Origin: Candidatus Dojkabacteria bacterium UBA2222
GTDB lineage: Bacteria; Patescibacteriota; Dojkabacteria; SC72
DNA length: 9,407 nt
Direction of reading: 5' to 3'
Assembly: GCA_002328465.1 (NCBI GenBank)
Contig: DCUE01000064.1
Coordinates: 4,788 to 14,194 of the forward strand
The translations under genes were made by a program, and so were the position numbers. Below, in pieces: positions 1 through 5,932 of the stretch (position 1 is the first letter of the stretch; each line of letters starts with the position of its first letter). The notes beneath the pieces were generated by a model. That model was not told the origin of the DNA. It worked only from the letters and a program-made list of their open reading frames with translations, and searched no databases.

Positions 1-228
1 ACACCATGTGGATTTATACCTATAAAAGTAGGAAGTATATATGAAGATAATTTAAAGGATGTTTGGGAAAATTCTCAAATTCTTAATAAACTCCGTGATA
101 GGGGAAATCTAACGGGATCTTGTAAGAATTGTTTGAACAAGAACATATGTGGTGGATGTAGAGCGGCGGCATTAGGAACAGGCGGAGATTTGTTTGGAAG
201 TGATCCTCAGTGTTGGGTTGGATGTTAA
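1..228 (+). CDS. Radical SAM/SPASM enzyme, C-terminal fragment (5' end outside window)
   Basis: The reading frame is open from base 1 and ends at TAA 226-228; only 75 C-terminal codons are present. They form a textbook SPASM domain, which binds auxiliary [4Fe-4S] clusters in radical S-adenosylmethionine enzymes. Counting from the first codon, Cys3 is followed by a 'G.IYEDNLKDVWENS' stretch, then C41-x2-C44-x5-C50-x2-C53 and C71-x3-C75. The 'CGGCRAAA' and 'GD....DPQC' segments resemble the tails of AhbC/AhbD/NirJ heme-pathway enzymes and of PqqE-like peptide maturases. The catalytic TIM barrel with the CxxxCxxC motif would lie upstream and cannot be seen, so the substrate cannot be assigned. 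The next gene, also a radical SAM enzyme, starts 19 nt downstream, so the two are probably co-transcribed and work in one pathway. SPASM identity is nearly certain from the cysteine spacing; the specific role is open. Confidence 0.9.
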   Translation, partial: TPCGFIPIKVGSIYEDNLKDVWENSQILNKLRDRGNLTGSCKNCLNKNICGGCRAAALGTGGDLFGSDPQCWVGC

Positions 229-247
229 AATATCTTATATAAAAAGT

Positions 248-1945
248 ATGCATTCTGTCAGAATAACAATAGAAGTAACAAAAAAATGTAAAGGTAATTG
301 TGCACACTGTTATTTAGCATGCAAGGATACTGGGGATTCGTTATCCTTTGAAAATTTAAAAATAATTAACAAAAAGATTAAAGAAGTAAATATATTAGCT
401 AGAGATAATGATTTTGAATTTCAAATTAGCTCGATAACAGGAGGAGATCCTTTTATATATGAGGATGACAAAAAGAATCTTTCAGATATAGTAGATTATC
501 TTCTTGGGAATTATACTAATTTAGATATTCATGTCTCAGGTTGGATGGAATCTCCTAAATTCTTAAACAATCTTAAAAATAAAAACATAAACTATTTCAT
601 CTCGTATACTCCATATATGCCATTATATGAACAGAGAATAGGGAACGCTATTGGTAATTTGGAAATGATTACAGAGAATTTGTTTATAGATGTTATATGC
701 AAAAAAGAGGAGAAAGATATACATTTAAATTCCTTAGTTAATCTTCTTAAGAGTTTAGGCTACCAAGAGAGTAAAGAGGGATATAAGAAAGATAATAATA
801 AAATAGAGATTTCTCACAGAGAGGTTTTCCCTTTTGGTAGAGGATCATCAATTGTAAAAAGTTGCCCTGAAGATATGGTATGTGTCTATGCAAAGGAAAA
901 GGATTTTACTTATCAGTATGTTGATATTCATGGAAATCTCTATCCATGTTCTCGAGCGGGTGCAACATATATAAAGCCAATATGTAATTTCTTTGAAGAT
1001 TCTTCCCTAGAGATAATTCAAAAACATCTTCTTTCAAGAGAATTAAAAAAGATATTTAATATAACCGTAGAAGATACTTGCGAGGGTTGTCGAAGATTCT
1101 ATAACTCTTGGCTAGAAGGGGTGTGGTTTTTTAACTTATCCGAACAGGAATTTTTCAGGAAGATTGCTAAAAGAAAACTTTCTTCAATAAATAAAAAAAT
1201 ATTTTTAATAAAGAAAAAGGATAAGAGTTATAGAAGAGATATTCAACTGGCATATCTATATGAGAAGGTCGGAGATTTTAAAAAAGCGGAGAAAAAGTTT
1301 TTAAAAACATTAGAAGAAGCAAAGAAGAAAAATTCTCCCAAATATATTGCTGAAATAAATAAGGATCTTTCAATCATCTATAGAGTTTTAGGTAAGGAAG
1401 GGGAATCTAAGAAATTACTTGATAATGCTTTGGAAATAGCTCTAAAAAATAAACTCCATAGGACAGAAGCTAACATATACGGAAATCTTGGAATAAGATT
1501 CTTCCATAAGGGGAAATATGATTTGGCAATAAAAATGCATAGAAAGGCTCTGGAAATTCATTCAAAATCTCACGATGAAAAGAGAGAAATAGCAAATTTG
1601 TCTTTTATTGGAATTAACAAATTATTCCTTAATAAAGAGCAAGCGGCAGAAAAGTATCTGAACCAAGCGTTAAAGAGGTCTTATGAGAGTAAGTATGTTG
1701 AAGGTATAGCTGATACAAAATATCATCTTGCAATTTTAAAAATGATGAGAAAGGATTATATTTCATCTTCAATCGATTCAATTACTGCAGCACAAATATA
1801 TTGGCAGACAAATGATATATATAAATTTATGCAATCCTTAGTATTACTTAAGAGTACTTATGAAAAACAAGGTTTATCAGAGCTTGTTATAAAAATTGAA
1901 TTAATTTATAATACTGTAAAAGAAATATATGATAACAAAGGATAA
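248..1945 (+). CDS. Radical SAM/SPASM-like enzyme fused to a C-terminal TPR domain
   Basis: A 565-aa protein. The N-terminal half is a radical SAM enzyme: the cluster-binding C14-x3-C18-x2-C21 is followed by Tyr22, and GGDP at 65-68 is the SAM-binding 'GGEP' motif. Residues about 200-285 hold six further cysteines (C206, C212, C234 in 'LYPCS', C246, and C278-x2-C281), a SPASM-like set for auxiliary Fe-S clusters. From about residue 331 to 535 come roughly five TPR helix pairs with a period near 40 residues, for example the units starting at 'DIQLAYLYEKVGDFKKAE' and 'ANIYGNLGIRFFHKGKYD'. TPRs usually bind proteins or peptides, so a peptide or protein client is a reasonable inference. I start at ATG 248 because family-like sequence begins at once; a TTG at 194 would overlap the previous gene and add residues with no homology-like character. 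No clear Shine-Dalgarno is seen, so translation may be coupled to the gene before. It ends 5 nt before cysS. The product and substrate are unknown. Confidence 0.88.
   Translation: MHSVRITIEVTKKCKGNCAHCYLACKDTGDSLSFENLKIINKKIKEVNILARDNDFEFQISSITGGDPFIYEDDKKNLSDIVDYLLGNYTNLDIHVSGWMESPKFLNNLKNKNINYFISYTPYMPLYEQRIGNAIGNLEMITENLFIDVICKKEEKDIHLNSLVNLLKSLGYQESKEGYKKDNNKIEISHREVFPFGRGSSIVKSCPEDMVCVYAKEKDFTYQYVDIHGNLYPCSRAGATYIKPICNFFEDSSLEIIQKHLLSRELKKIFNITVEDTCEGCRRFYNSWLEGVWFFNLSEQEFFRKIAKRKLSSINKKIFLIKKKDKSYRRDIQLAYLYEKVGDFKKAEKKFLKTLEEAKKKNSPKYIAEINKDLSIIYRVLGKEGESKKLLDNALEIALKNKLHRTEANIYGNLGIRFFHKGKYDLAIKMHRKALEIHSKSHDEKREIANLSFIGINKLFLNKEQAAEKYLNQALKRSYESKYVEGIADTKYHLAILKMMRKDYISSSIDSITAAQIYWQTNDIYKFMQSLVLLKSTYEKQGLSELVIKIELIYNTVKEIYDNKG
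1937..1942 (+). promoter_or_regulatory. Shine-Dalgarno site for cysS
   Basis: AAAGGA lies inside the last codons of the radical SAM-TPR gene, 8 nt before ATG 1951. It favours 1951 over the in-frame ATG at 1972, although the typical CysRS N-terminus (MKIYDTP) begins at the latter. A GGAG at 1953-1956 is too far from 1972 for ideal spacing. Confidence 0.5.
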
Positions 1946-1950
1946 TACCA

Positions 1951-3456
1951 ATGGAGAAAGAGTTTGATTCTATGAAAATATATGATACTCCCCAAAAGAA
2001 CAAAGTAGACTTTGAGCCTTATAATGAGGGAAGGGTGAACATGTATAGTTGTGGTCCCACTGTTTATAATACTGTACATGTAGGAAATCTCAGATCCCTT
2101 GTAAATTTTGATGTTGTAGGAAGATCTTTGAGGTACTTGGGATATGATGTAAAAAGAGTAGTAAATTTCACTGATGTAGGTCATATGTCTAGTGATGCTG
2201 ATTTCGGGGAAGATAAGATTGAGAGACAAGCAGAGAGAGAAAATCTAAAGGCTTCGGATATTGCAGATAAATATATTCATCATGTAGTTGAAAGTTTTAG
2301 GAAAATAAATGTTTTAAATCCAGATGGTTCACCAATTAGGGAAAATATTGATGTAAAAAATATATCCAAATCAGAATGGGCTGAATTAGGGTGGGCTAGG
2401 GCTACAGACTATATCCCTGAGATGATAGAGTTGATTTCTTTAATAGAGGGTAATGGGCATACTTATGAAACAGACCAAGCCTTGTATTTTGATATCTCGA
2501 CTTTTCCAGAATATTTTGAGTTCTCTGGTCAAAAATTAGAAGAGAAGCAAGTTGCCGTAAGGGAGGATGTGAAAGAGGATCCAAACAAAAGACATCCAGC
2601 AGATTTTGTTTTGTGGATGAAAAGATATGGAAAATACAAAAACCATATGATGCATTGGAATTCTCCGTGGGGAGATGGTTTCCCAGGTTGGCATATAGAA
2701 TGTTCTGCGATGAGCTGGAAGTTGCTTGGTGAGCAGATAGATATTCATACAGGAGGATCGGATTTAATATCTTTACACCATCCGAATGAGATAGCACAGA
2801 ATATGGGTGCCTTCGGACATCATGTTGTTAAGTACTGGTTACATAACGAATTCGTATTTACCTCAAGTGGAGAAAAATTGTCGAAAAGTAAAAGTAATGC
2901 TTTAAGCTTGAAGGAGGTAGAAGAGTTGGATATTAATTTAATGGCTTTGAGATGGTATTATCTTTCATCTAGTTATAGAGCCCCTATGAGATTTAGTATA
3001 GAGTCGTTGAAATCATCTGAGAAAGTATATCTAAGTGTAGTAAATAGACTTAAGCAGTTATATAACCAAAAAGAAGGAGAGCTTAGCCAAGAATATCTGA
3101 AGCATTTTAAGGAATCAATTTCTGATAATTTTAATACTCCTAGAATACTAGCTCTTTTAAATAAACTGGTTAAATCAGATTTAAAGCCGGAAGATATAGT
3201 TGCTACCGCATTTGAGTTTGATAGAGTCTTGGGATTAGATTTGAAAAAAGCAGTATTACAAAAAATTGAAAATGGAGATGAAGTTCATTCGTCAGAAATA
3301 AAGGAGGAAGATATTAAAAGAATTATTGAAGAGAGAGAGAAAGCTAGAAAACAGAAGAATTGGAAAGAATCGGATGAATTAAGAGAGGAATTGTTTAAAA
3401 GAGGGTATAGGGTTTCTGACAGAGAGGATGGGCAGTATATTTCAAAAGTCCATTAA
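1951..3456 (+). CDS. cysS: Cysteinyl-tRNA synthetase
   Basis: A cytoplasmic class I aminoacyl-tRNA synthetase that activates cysteine with ATP and charges tRNA-Cys. The 501-aa product has all the hallmarks: 'CGPTVYNTVHVGN' (C34 with the HIGH-like HVGN at 43-46), 'GWHIECSAM' (C251), 'HTGGSDL', 'HHPNEIAQ' (H276, E280) and the KMSKS loop as KLSKS at 309-313. C34, C251, H276 and E280 match the zinc ligands of the E. coli enzyme (C28, C209, H234, E238). The region after 'NFTDVGHMSSDADFGEDKI' differs from the E. coli 'NITDIDDKI' pattern, and at 501 aa it is about 40 residues longer than the E. coli protein; I take these as lineage variation. The C-terminal part ('REKARKQKNWKESDELREELFKRGYRVSD') is the usual anticodon-stem-binding tail. 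It begins 5 nt after the radical SAM-TPR gene and probably shares its transcript. The start could also be ATG 1972. Confidence 0.97.
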   Translation: MEKEFDSMKIYDTPQKNKVDFEPYNEGRVNMYSCGPTVYNTVHVGNLRSLVNFDVVGRSLRYLGYDVKRVVNFTDVGHMSSDADFGEDKIERQAERENLKASDIADKYIHHVVESFRKINVLNPDGSPIRENIDVKNISKSEWAELGWARATDYIPEMIELISLIEGNGHTYETDQALYFDISTFPEYFEFSGQKLEEKQVAVREDVKEDPNKRHPADFVLWMKRYGKYKNHMMHWNSPWGDGFPGWHIECSAMSWKLLGEQIDIHTGGSDLISLHHPNEIAQNMGAFGHHVVKYWLHNEFVFTSSGEKLSKSKSNALSLKEVEELDINLMALRWYYLSSSYRAPMRFSIESLKSSEKVYLSVVNRLKQLYNQKEGELSQEYLKHFKESISDNFNTPRILALLNKLVKSDLKPEDIVATAFEFDRVLGLDLKKAVLQKIENGDEVHSSEIKEEDIKRIIEEREKARKQKNWKESDELREELFKRGYRVSDREDGQYISKVH

Positions 3457-3461
3457 GATTT

Positions 3462-3564
3462 TTCACATTGTTCTAATCTTTAACCCCCATAAGGGTTTTA
3501 TCATTTAGTGAATGGGCCTTGTTTAGACATGTTGAGAATGGCAGGACATACACGTCTAGAACCT
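3462..3564 (+). ncRNA. Candidate structured 3'UTR/intergenic RNA element, copy 1
   Basis: This follows the cysS stop by 5 nt. Bases 3486-3557 align without a gap to 8251-8322 (51 of 72 identical by hand count, the last 12 fully conserved). A long imperfect hairpin can be drawn: TTTAGAC 3522-3528 with GTCTAGA 3554-3560 (one T-G wobble), an A-C mismatch, then TGT 3530-3532 with ACA 3550-3552. Inside it, or instead of its inner pairs, TTG 3532-3534 pairs with CAG 3542-3544 around a 7-nt AGAATGG loop. A further weak pair, TTCAC 3462-3466 with GTGAA 3508-3512, would enclose the terminator-like hairpin at 3482-3497. In the other copy the same positions still pair through different bases. The function is unknown: it could be a 3'UTR structure, a small RNA or an extragenic repeat. 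I do not recognise it as a known Rfam family. Confidence 0.4.
3482..3500 (+). terminator. Weak intrinsic terminator after cysS
   Basis: AACCC 3482-3486 pairs with GGGTT 3493-3497 around a CCATAA loop, followed by TTTTA overlapping the stem end. The stem is short and the T run only four long, so it is a marginal terminator. The same CCCATA-GGG-TTTTA pattern recurs after the histidine kinase gene, which makes a shared role at operon ends plausible. Confidence 0.4.
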
Positions 3565-3604
3565 ATATCAAAATGAGAATGAGATAAAAGAGACAGTATA
3601 GAAA
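3554..3604 (+). repeat. Purine-rich intergenic repeat, copy A
   Basis: This 51-nt segment matches 4349-4398 with five substitutions, all transitions, and one single-base gap (45 of 51 columns identical). The core at 3570-3600 contains the tandem AAAATGAGAATGAGA and then AAAAGAGACAGTATA, with one variable base between. It begins on the GTCT that closes hairpin copy 1, so the two modules abut or overlap here. CTATA 3563-3567 could pair with TATAG 3597-3601, closing a purine-rich loop; in copy B the A-to-G changes leave four of these pairs possible as wobbles. It ends 38 nt before the next gene. Function unknown. Confidence 0.7.
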
Positions 3605-3627
3605 GGGAAGAAAGAGTATCTAATTCT

Positions 3628-3636
3628 TGATATAAT
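3628..3636 (+). promoter_or_regulatory. Extended -10 promoter for the DUF5674-like gene pair
   Basis: TGATATAAT is a perfect extended -10 (TGnTATAAT). Start-site geometry places +1 about 7 nt after the hexamer, at 3643, which is the A of the ATG. The mRNA would therefore be leaderless; no Shine-Dalgarno is present between the box and the gene. No good -35 is visible, as is common with extended -10 promoters. Confidence 0.65.
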
Positions 3637-3642
3637 AAAAAT

Positions 3643-3984
3643 ATGAAAACTGTAGAAAACAATATTAGTATTAAAGAACTAAAGGAGATGTCATCTAAAA
3701 TGTTTGGTAATTTAGTTAAAGCAGTTGTTGATGTTCAAACGCATGTTTTAGTTGTTGATGCAGAATTACACTCTGACCAAGAAGCATATTTACTTCAATT
3801 AGGTTCTAAACAAGAAAATCTTTGGGGTATTAATATATATCCTGATTTAGGAAAAGAAGAGAGGATAGAGTTTGACTCAATGATAAATTTAAGACCGTCT
3901 CAAAATAATAACTCAAGAGGGGTAGATAGCGAAGAGATTCAGAAAAAGATTTTAGATATAGTTAATTCTAAAATTTCTGATTAA
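3643..3984 (+). CDS. DUF5674-like small protein
   Basis: A 113-aa cytoplasmic protein with no signal peptide or membrane segment. The pattern 'ELKEMSSKMFGNLVKAVVDV', 'VVDAELHSDQEAYLLQLGSKQ', 'ENLWGIN' and 'EFDSMINLRPSQNNNSRGV' matches what I recall of the DUF5674 family, found largely in CPR bacteria. The match is from memory, not a search. The dense invariant-looking residues (NLW, FDSMIN, RPSQ, SRGV) suggest a conserved binding or catalytic surface, but no biochemical function is known to me. It is probably read from a leaderless transcript. The stop TAA 3982-3984 shares its last A with the ATG of the next gene (TAATG), so the two are translationally coupled and probably act together. A two-gene addiction module is one guess, without motif support. 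Confidence 0.75.
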   Translation: MKTVENNISIKELKEMSSKMFGNLVKAVVDVQTHVLVVDAELHSDQEAYLLQLGSKQENLWGINIYPDLGKEERIEFDSMINLRPSQNNNSRGVDSEEIQKKILDIVNSKISD

Positions 3985-4322
3985 TGAGTAGTATTCAACA
4001 CAAAAAACAATCACAAGGTTGTTGGCAAAGTAAACCATATTTAGAACAAATGGCTAATATAGGTAGCGAAGTATATAGAGCTATTAATTGGAGGAAGAAG
4101 AATAACAAAGAGTATGCACAAATGGCATTTATTAGATCTCTTGAACTTTTTGATTTGTCAAAAGAATCTAAGTTGACTTTACCTCAATATAGAGAACTTA
4201 CCAGAATGAGAGAGATATGGGTAGATTATTTTAAATACGAGAATAAGTATAATTCTACGGATGAGGATATTAATAAATATTTCATGTATTTAACAATAGC
4301 TCATAAGAATATTGCAAAGTAA
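3984..4322 (+). CDS. Small helical protein, partner of the DUF5674-like protein
   Basis: A 112-aa, soluble, mostly helical protein of unknown function. The segments 'GCWQSKPYLEQMANIGSEVYRAINW', 'AFIRSLELFDLSKESKL', 'RELTRMREIWVDYF' and 'STDEDINKYF' resemble short uncharacterised proteins that I recall from CPR genomes, often written as 'G.WQSKP.LEQ.ANIGSEV.RA.NW'. The start overlaps the previous stop by one base (TAATG), so translation is probably coupled and the two proteins probably work in one process. The length and helical character recall HEPN-type proteins, but the RxxxxH catalytic signature is absent. It is followed by a 143-nt intergenic region carrying repeat copy B and a promoter, so it ends its transcription unit. 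Confidence 0.8.
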   Translation: MSSIQHKKQSQGCWQSKPYLEQMANIGSEVYRAINWRKKNNKEYAQMAFIRSLELFDLSKESKLTLPQYRELTRMREIWVDYFKYENKYNSTDEDINKYFMYLTIAHKNIAK

Positions 4323-4348
4323 TGGTCAGGTGTTGTTGGAATATATTG

Positions 4349-4398
4349 GTCTGGAACCTGTGTAAAATGAGAATGAGACAAAAGAGACAGTATAAAAA
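4349..4398 (+). repeat. Purine-rich intergenic repeat, copy B
   Basis: Second copy of the segment at 3554-3604, again just after the end of a transcription unit and upstream of the next promoter. The core is at 4364-4394. Unlike copy A, it is not preceded by the CCCATA/ACATACACGTCT module. Instead CAGGT 4327-4331, 5 nt past the stop codon, can pair with ACCTG 4356-4360, whose bases lie within this repeat. A 19-codon frame starting in the core (4367-4426) is not conserved in copy A and is probably not coding. Confidence 0.7.
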
Positions 4399-4405
4399 TG
4401 GTGCT

Positions 4406-4434
4406 TTGCATGATACATTTTTCTAATATATAAT
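4406..4434 (+). promoter_or_regulatory. Promoter of the methyltransferase-histidine kinase unit
   Basis: A consensus -10 TATAAT at 4429-4434 has TTGCAT (4406-4411) 17 nt upstream, which keeps the TTG of the -35. Transcription would start near 4441, leaving a leader of about 25 nt before ATG 4466. A poorer box, TAGGAT 4456-4461, would instead give a leaderless start. Confidence 0.55.
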
Positions 4435-4456
4435 TAATGAATATTTAAGATAGTTT

Positions 4457-4460
4457 AGGA
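4457..4460 (+). promoter_or_regulatory. Shine-Dalgarno site of the methyltransferase gene
   Basis: AGGA lies 5 nt before ATG 4466 within TTTAGGATTAAA. The spacing is slightly short but usable, and it supports 4466 as the start together with the upstream TATAAT. Confidence 0.45.
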
Positions 4461-4465
4461 TTAAA

Positions 4466-5932
4466 ATGGTAGAAAAAATTCTTGATGATTTTAGTTCTGA
4501 ACAAGACATTGAGAGCGCAAACTTAATAGACCCTAATCCCCCTATCTCAGAAGTGGAGATTAATGAAAAAAAAGTTTCAGATGAGTCTTCTTTGGATAAT
4601 GAACAACCTTCTGGTGAAATATTAGAGAATGTTTTAGAAGATTCAAATTTTGTTGATGAGATTCCTAATTCGACTAATACAGAAGATATTTTAGATTTAA
4701 AATATCTAAAAAAGGATGACTTTGGTTTTTCTGTTAATATTGAAGAAGAGGTTTTTGCGGAGATAAAGTTGCATCAGGCATATTTTGAGCCGATATTTCT
4801 ACGACTTCTAGACAAATATTCTGACTCTGAAGAATTGGCAGATATTGATAGGGACAAACCCTTTTGTTTCTCTCCGAGAACATTGGAAGTTATTTCAAGT
4901 AAAGTAATAGTTCCAATAGCAAAAGAGTTAGAAGAAATCTTAGGAGATGTGGACTCTGATCAAGGAAGAGAATACTCTTGGAAAGAAGCCCATATTTCGG
5001 GTATTTTGGGTAAACTACTTGCCTTTGAATCCTTCCGGATGAGCCGAATAATGGCAACTAGGGCAAGAGAACACATAGAGGAGAATTTTGATGAAGAGAA
5101 AATAATCAGAGTAAAAGAGTACTGTACTGGAGCTGGAATTAATACAGCACTTTTGTACATGTCTTTGGAAAGAACAGGCAAAGACGTTCAGATTCATACA
5201 GTAGATAATGCAATACAGTCTGTAGCTTGCTCAGCTGGTTTTCTCTCTTCTATTGGAATTCCAGTAAGGGTAGTTTTAGATTCTTCATCTAAAGAATCTG
5301 ATTTTAATGGGGTAACAATATATTTTGATACAGCAATGCATTTTTCACAAAAGGAATCAAACACCAAATACCAAATGATAGTTTCTGATAGTGGACTAAA
5401 TTACCTTCCTGAGAATTCTACAATACTAGAAAAATCACCTAATAGTTTACTCGAGAATGGGTTAATACACATCTGTACATTAGATCCTAAAACTGAGATA
5501 GATCTATCAAAATTCAAAATGCTTTCTACAATAGCATTTGGTAATCATCCAGAAATATACAGAAAACACAAAGATAATATTTACGATATTAAGAAAGGTA
5601 ATAGAAAAAAAGAGGATGGGACAACAGAGGATCGAGTGAGTATAAAGCAAATGTTCTCTGCATCAACATCTCTTCAATACAACATATTGCAGATTCTATT
5701 TAAGGAAGACAGGCCTCTATTTTGGGATTATTTAAATGGTGCTAAAGCTGCTGCTGCATTAACTAAAACTCTTTCTCCTAAAATTAAAATTGATTTAAGG
5801 GAGTCAGGAAGAGTACTTAAGGAGCTTTATCCTAATGCACGATTAGAGTATATCCCATCATATGAACAAGAAGAAATTAGTTTAACAAGAATATTAGAAT
5901 TAAATACTGCCAAACAAAATGGTGAATTATAG
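4466..5932 (+). CDS. Putative SAM-dependent methyltransferase with acidic N-terminal extension
   Basis: A 488-aa protein with no membrane segment. Residues 1 to about 75 are acidic and low in complexity (many D, E, N and S), probably disordered. The middle resembles a class I Rossmann methyltransferase: 'RVKEYCTGAGINTALLYMSLE' (E218 to G224 as the glycine-rich motif I), 'IHTVDN' with D247 at the end of strand 2 as the usual ribose-binding acid, and 'MIVSDSGLNYLPE' (D308) at motif IV. The preceding helical region (residues 90-210), including 'FCFSPRTLEVISSKVI', could be a substrate or partner domain, and about 150 residues follow the Rossmann core. The substrate is not predictable. TAG is the stop. 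The histidine kinase gene starts 14 nt before that stop, so the two are coupled, and the enzyme may feed into or be controlled by the sensor. The methyltransferase call rests on motifs only; a non-catalytic Rossmann relative is possible. Confidence 0.65.
   Translation: MVEKILDDFSSEQDIESANLIDPNPPISEVEINEKKVSDESSLDNEQPSGEILENVLEDSNFVDEIPNSTNTEDILDLKYLKKDDFGFSVNIEEEVFAEIKLHQAYFEPIFLRLLDKYSDSEELADIDRDKPFCFSPRTLEVISSKVIVPIAKELEEILGDVDSDQGREYSWKEAHISGILGKLLAFESFRMSRIMATRAREHIEENFDEEKIIRVKEYCTGAGINTALLYMSLERTGKDVQIHTVDNAIQSVACSAGFLSSIGIPVRVVLDSSSKESDFNGVTIYFDTAMHFSQKESNTKYQMIVSDSGLNYLPENSTILEKSPNSLLENGLIHICTLDPKTEIDLSKFKMLSTIAFGNHPEIYRKHKDNIYDIKKGNRKKEDGTTEDRVSIKQMFSASTSLQYNILQILFKEDRPLFWDYLNGAKAAAALTKTLSPKIKIDLRESGRVLKELYPNARLEYIPSYEQEEISLTRILELNTAKQNGEL

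Noticed and set aside
194..247. A longer start (TTG 194) for the radical SAM-TPR protein.
   Set aside because: It overlaps the SPASM gene by 35 nt and adds 18 residues with no family-like character; ATG 248 begins directly before the radical SAM core.
3519..3564. An imperfect palindrome with a bulged base, like an integron attC site.
   Set aside because: The ends read GTT...AAC, not the attC order RYYYAAC...GTTRRRY; the right spacing of cassettes and an integrase are missing.
3984..4322. The helical protein as a HEPN toxin.
   Set aside because: No RxxxxH-type catalytic motif is present, and the partner does not look like a MNT nucleotidyltransferase.
4352..4358. TGGAACC resembles the T-box core UGGNACC.
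   Set aside because: The other copy reads TAGAACC, there is no Stem I or specifier loop, and the downstream genes are not amino-acid related.
4367..4426. A 19-codon open frame starting in repeat copy B.
   Set aside because: In copy A a C-to-T change turns the fifth codon into TAA, leaving four codons, so the frame is not conserved although the DNA is.
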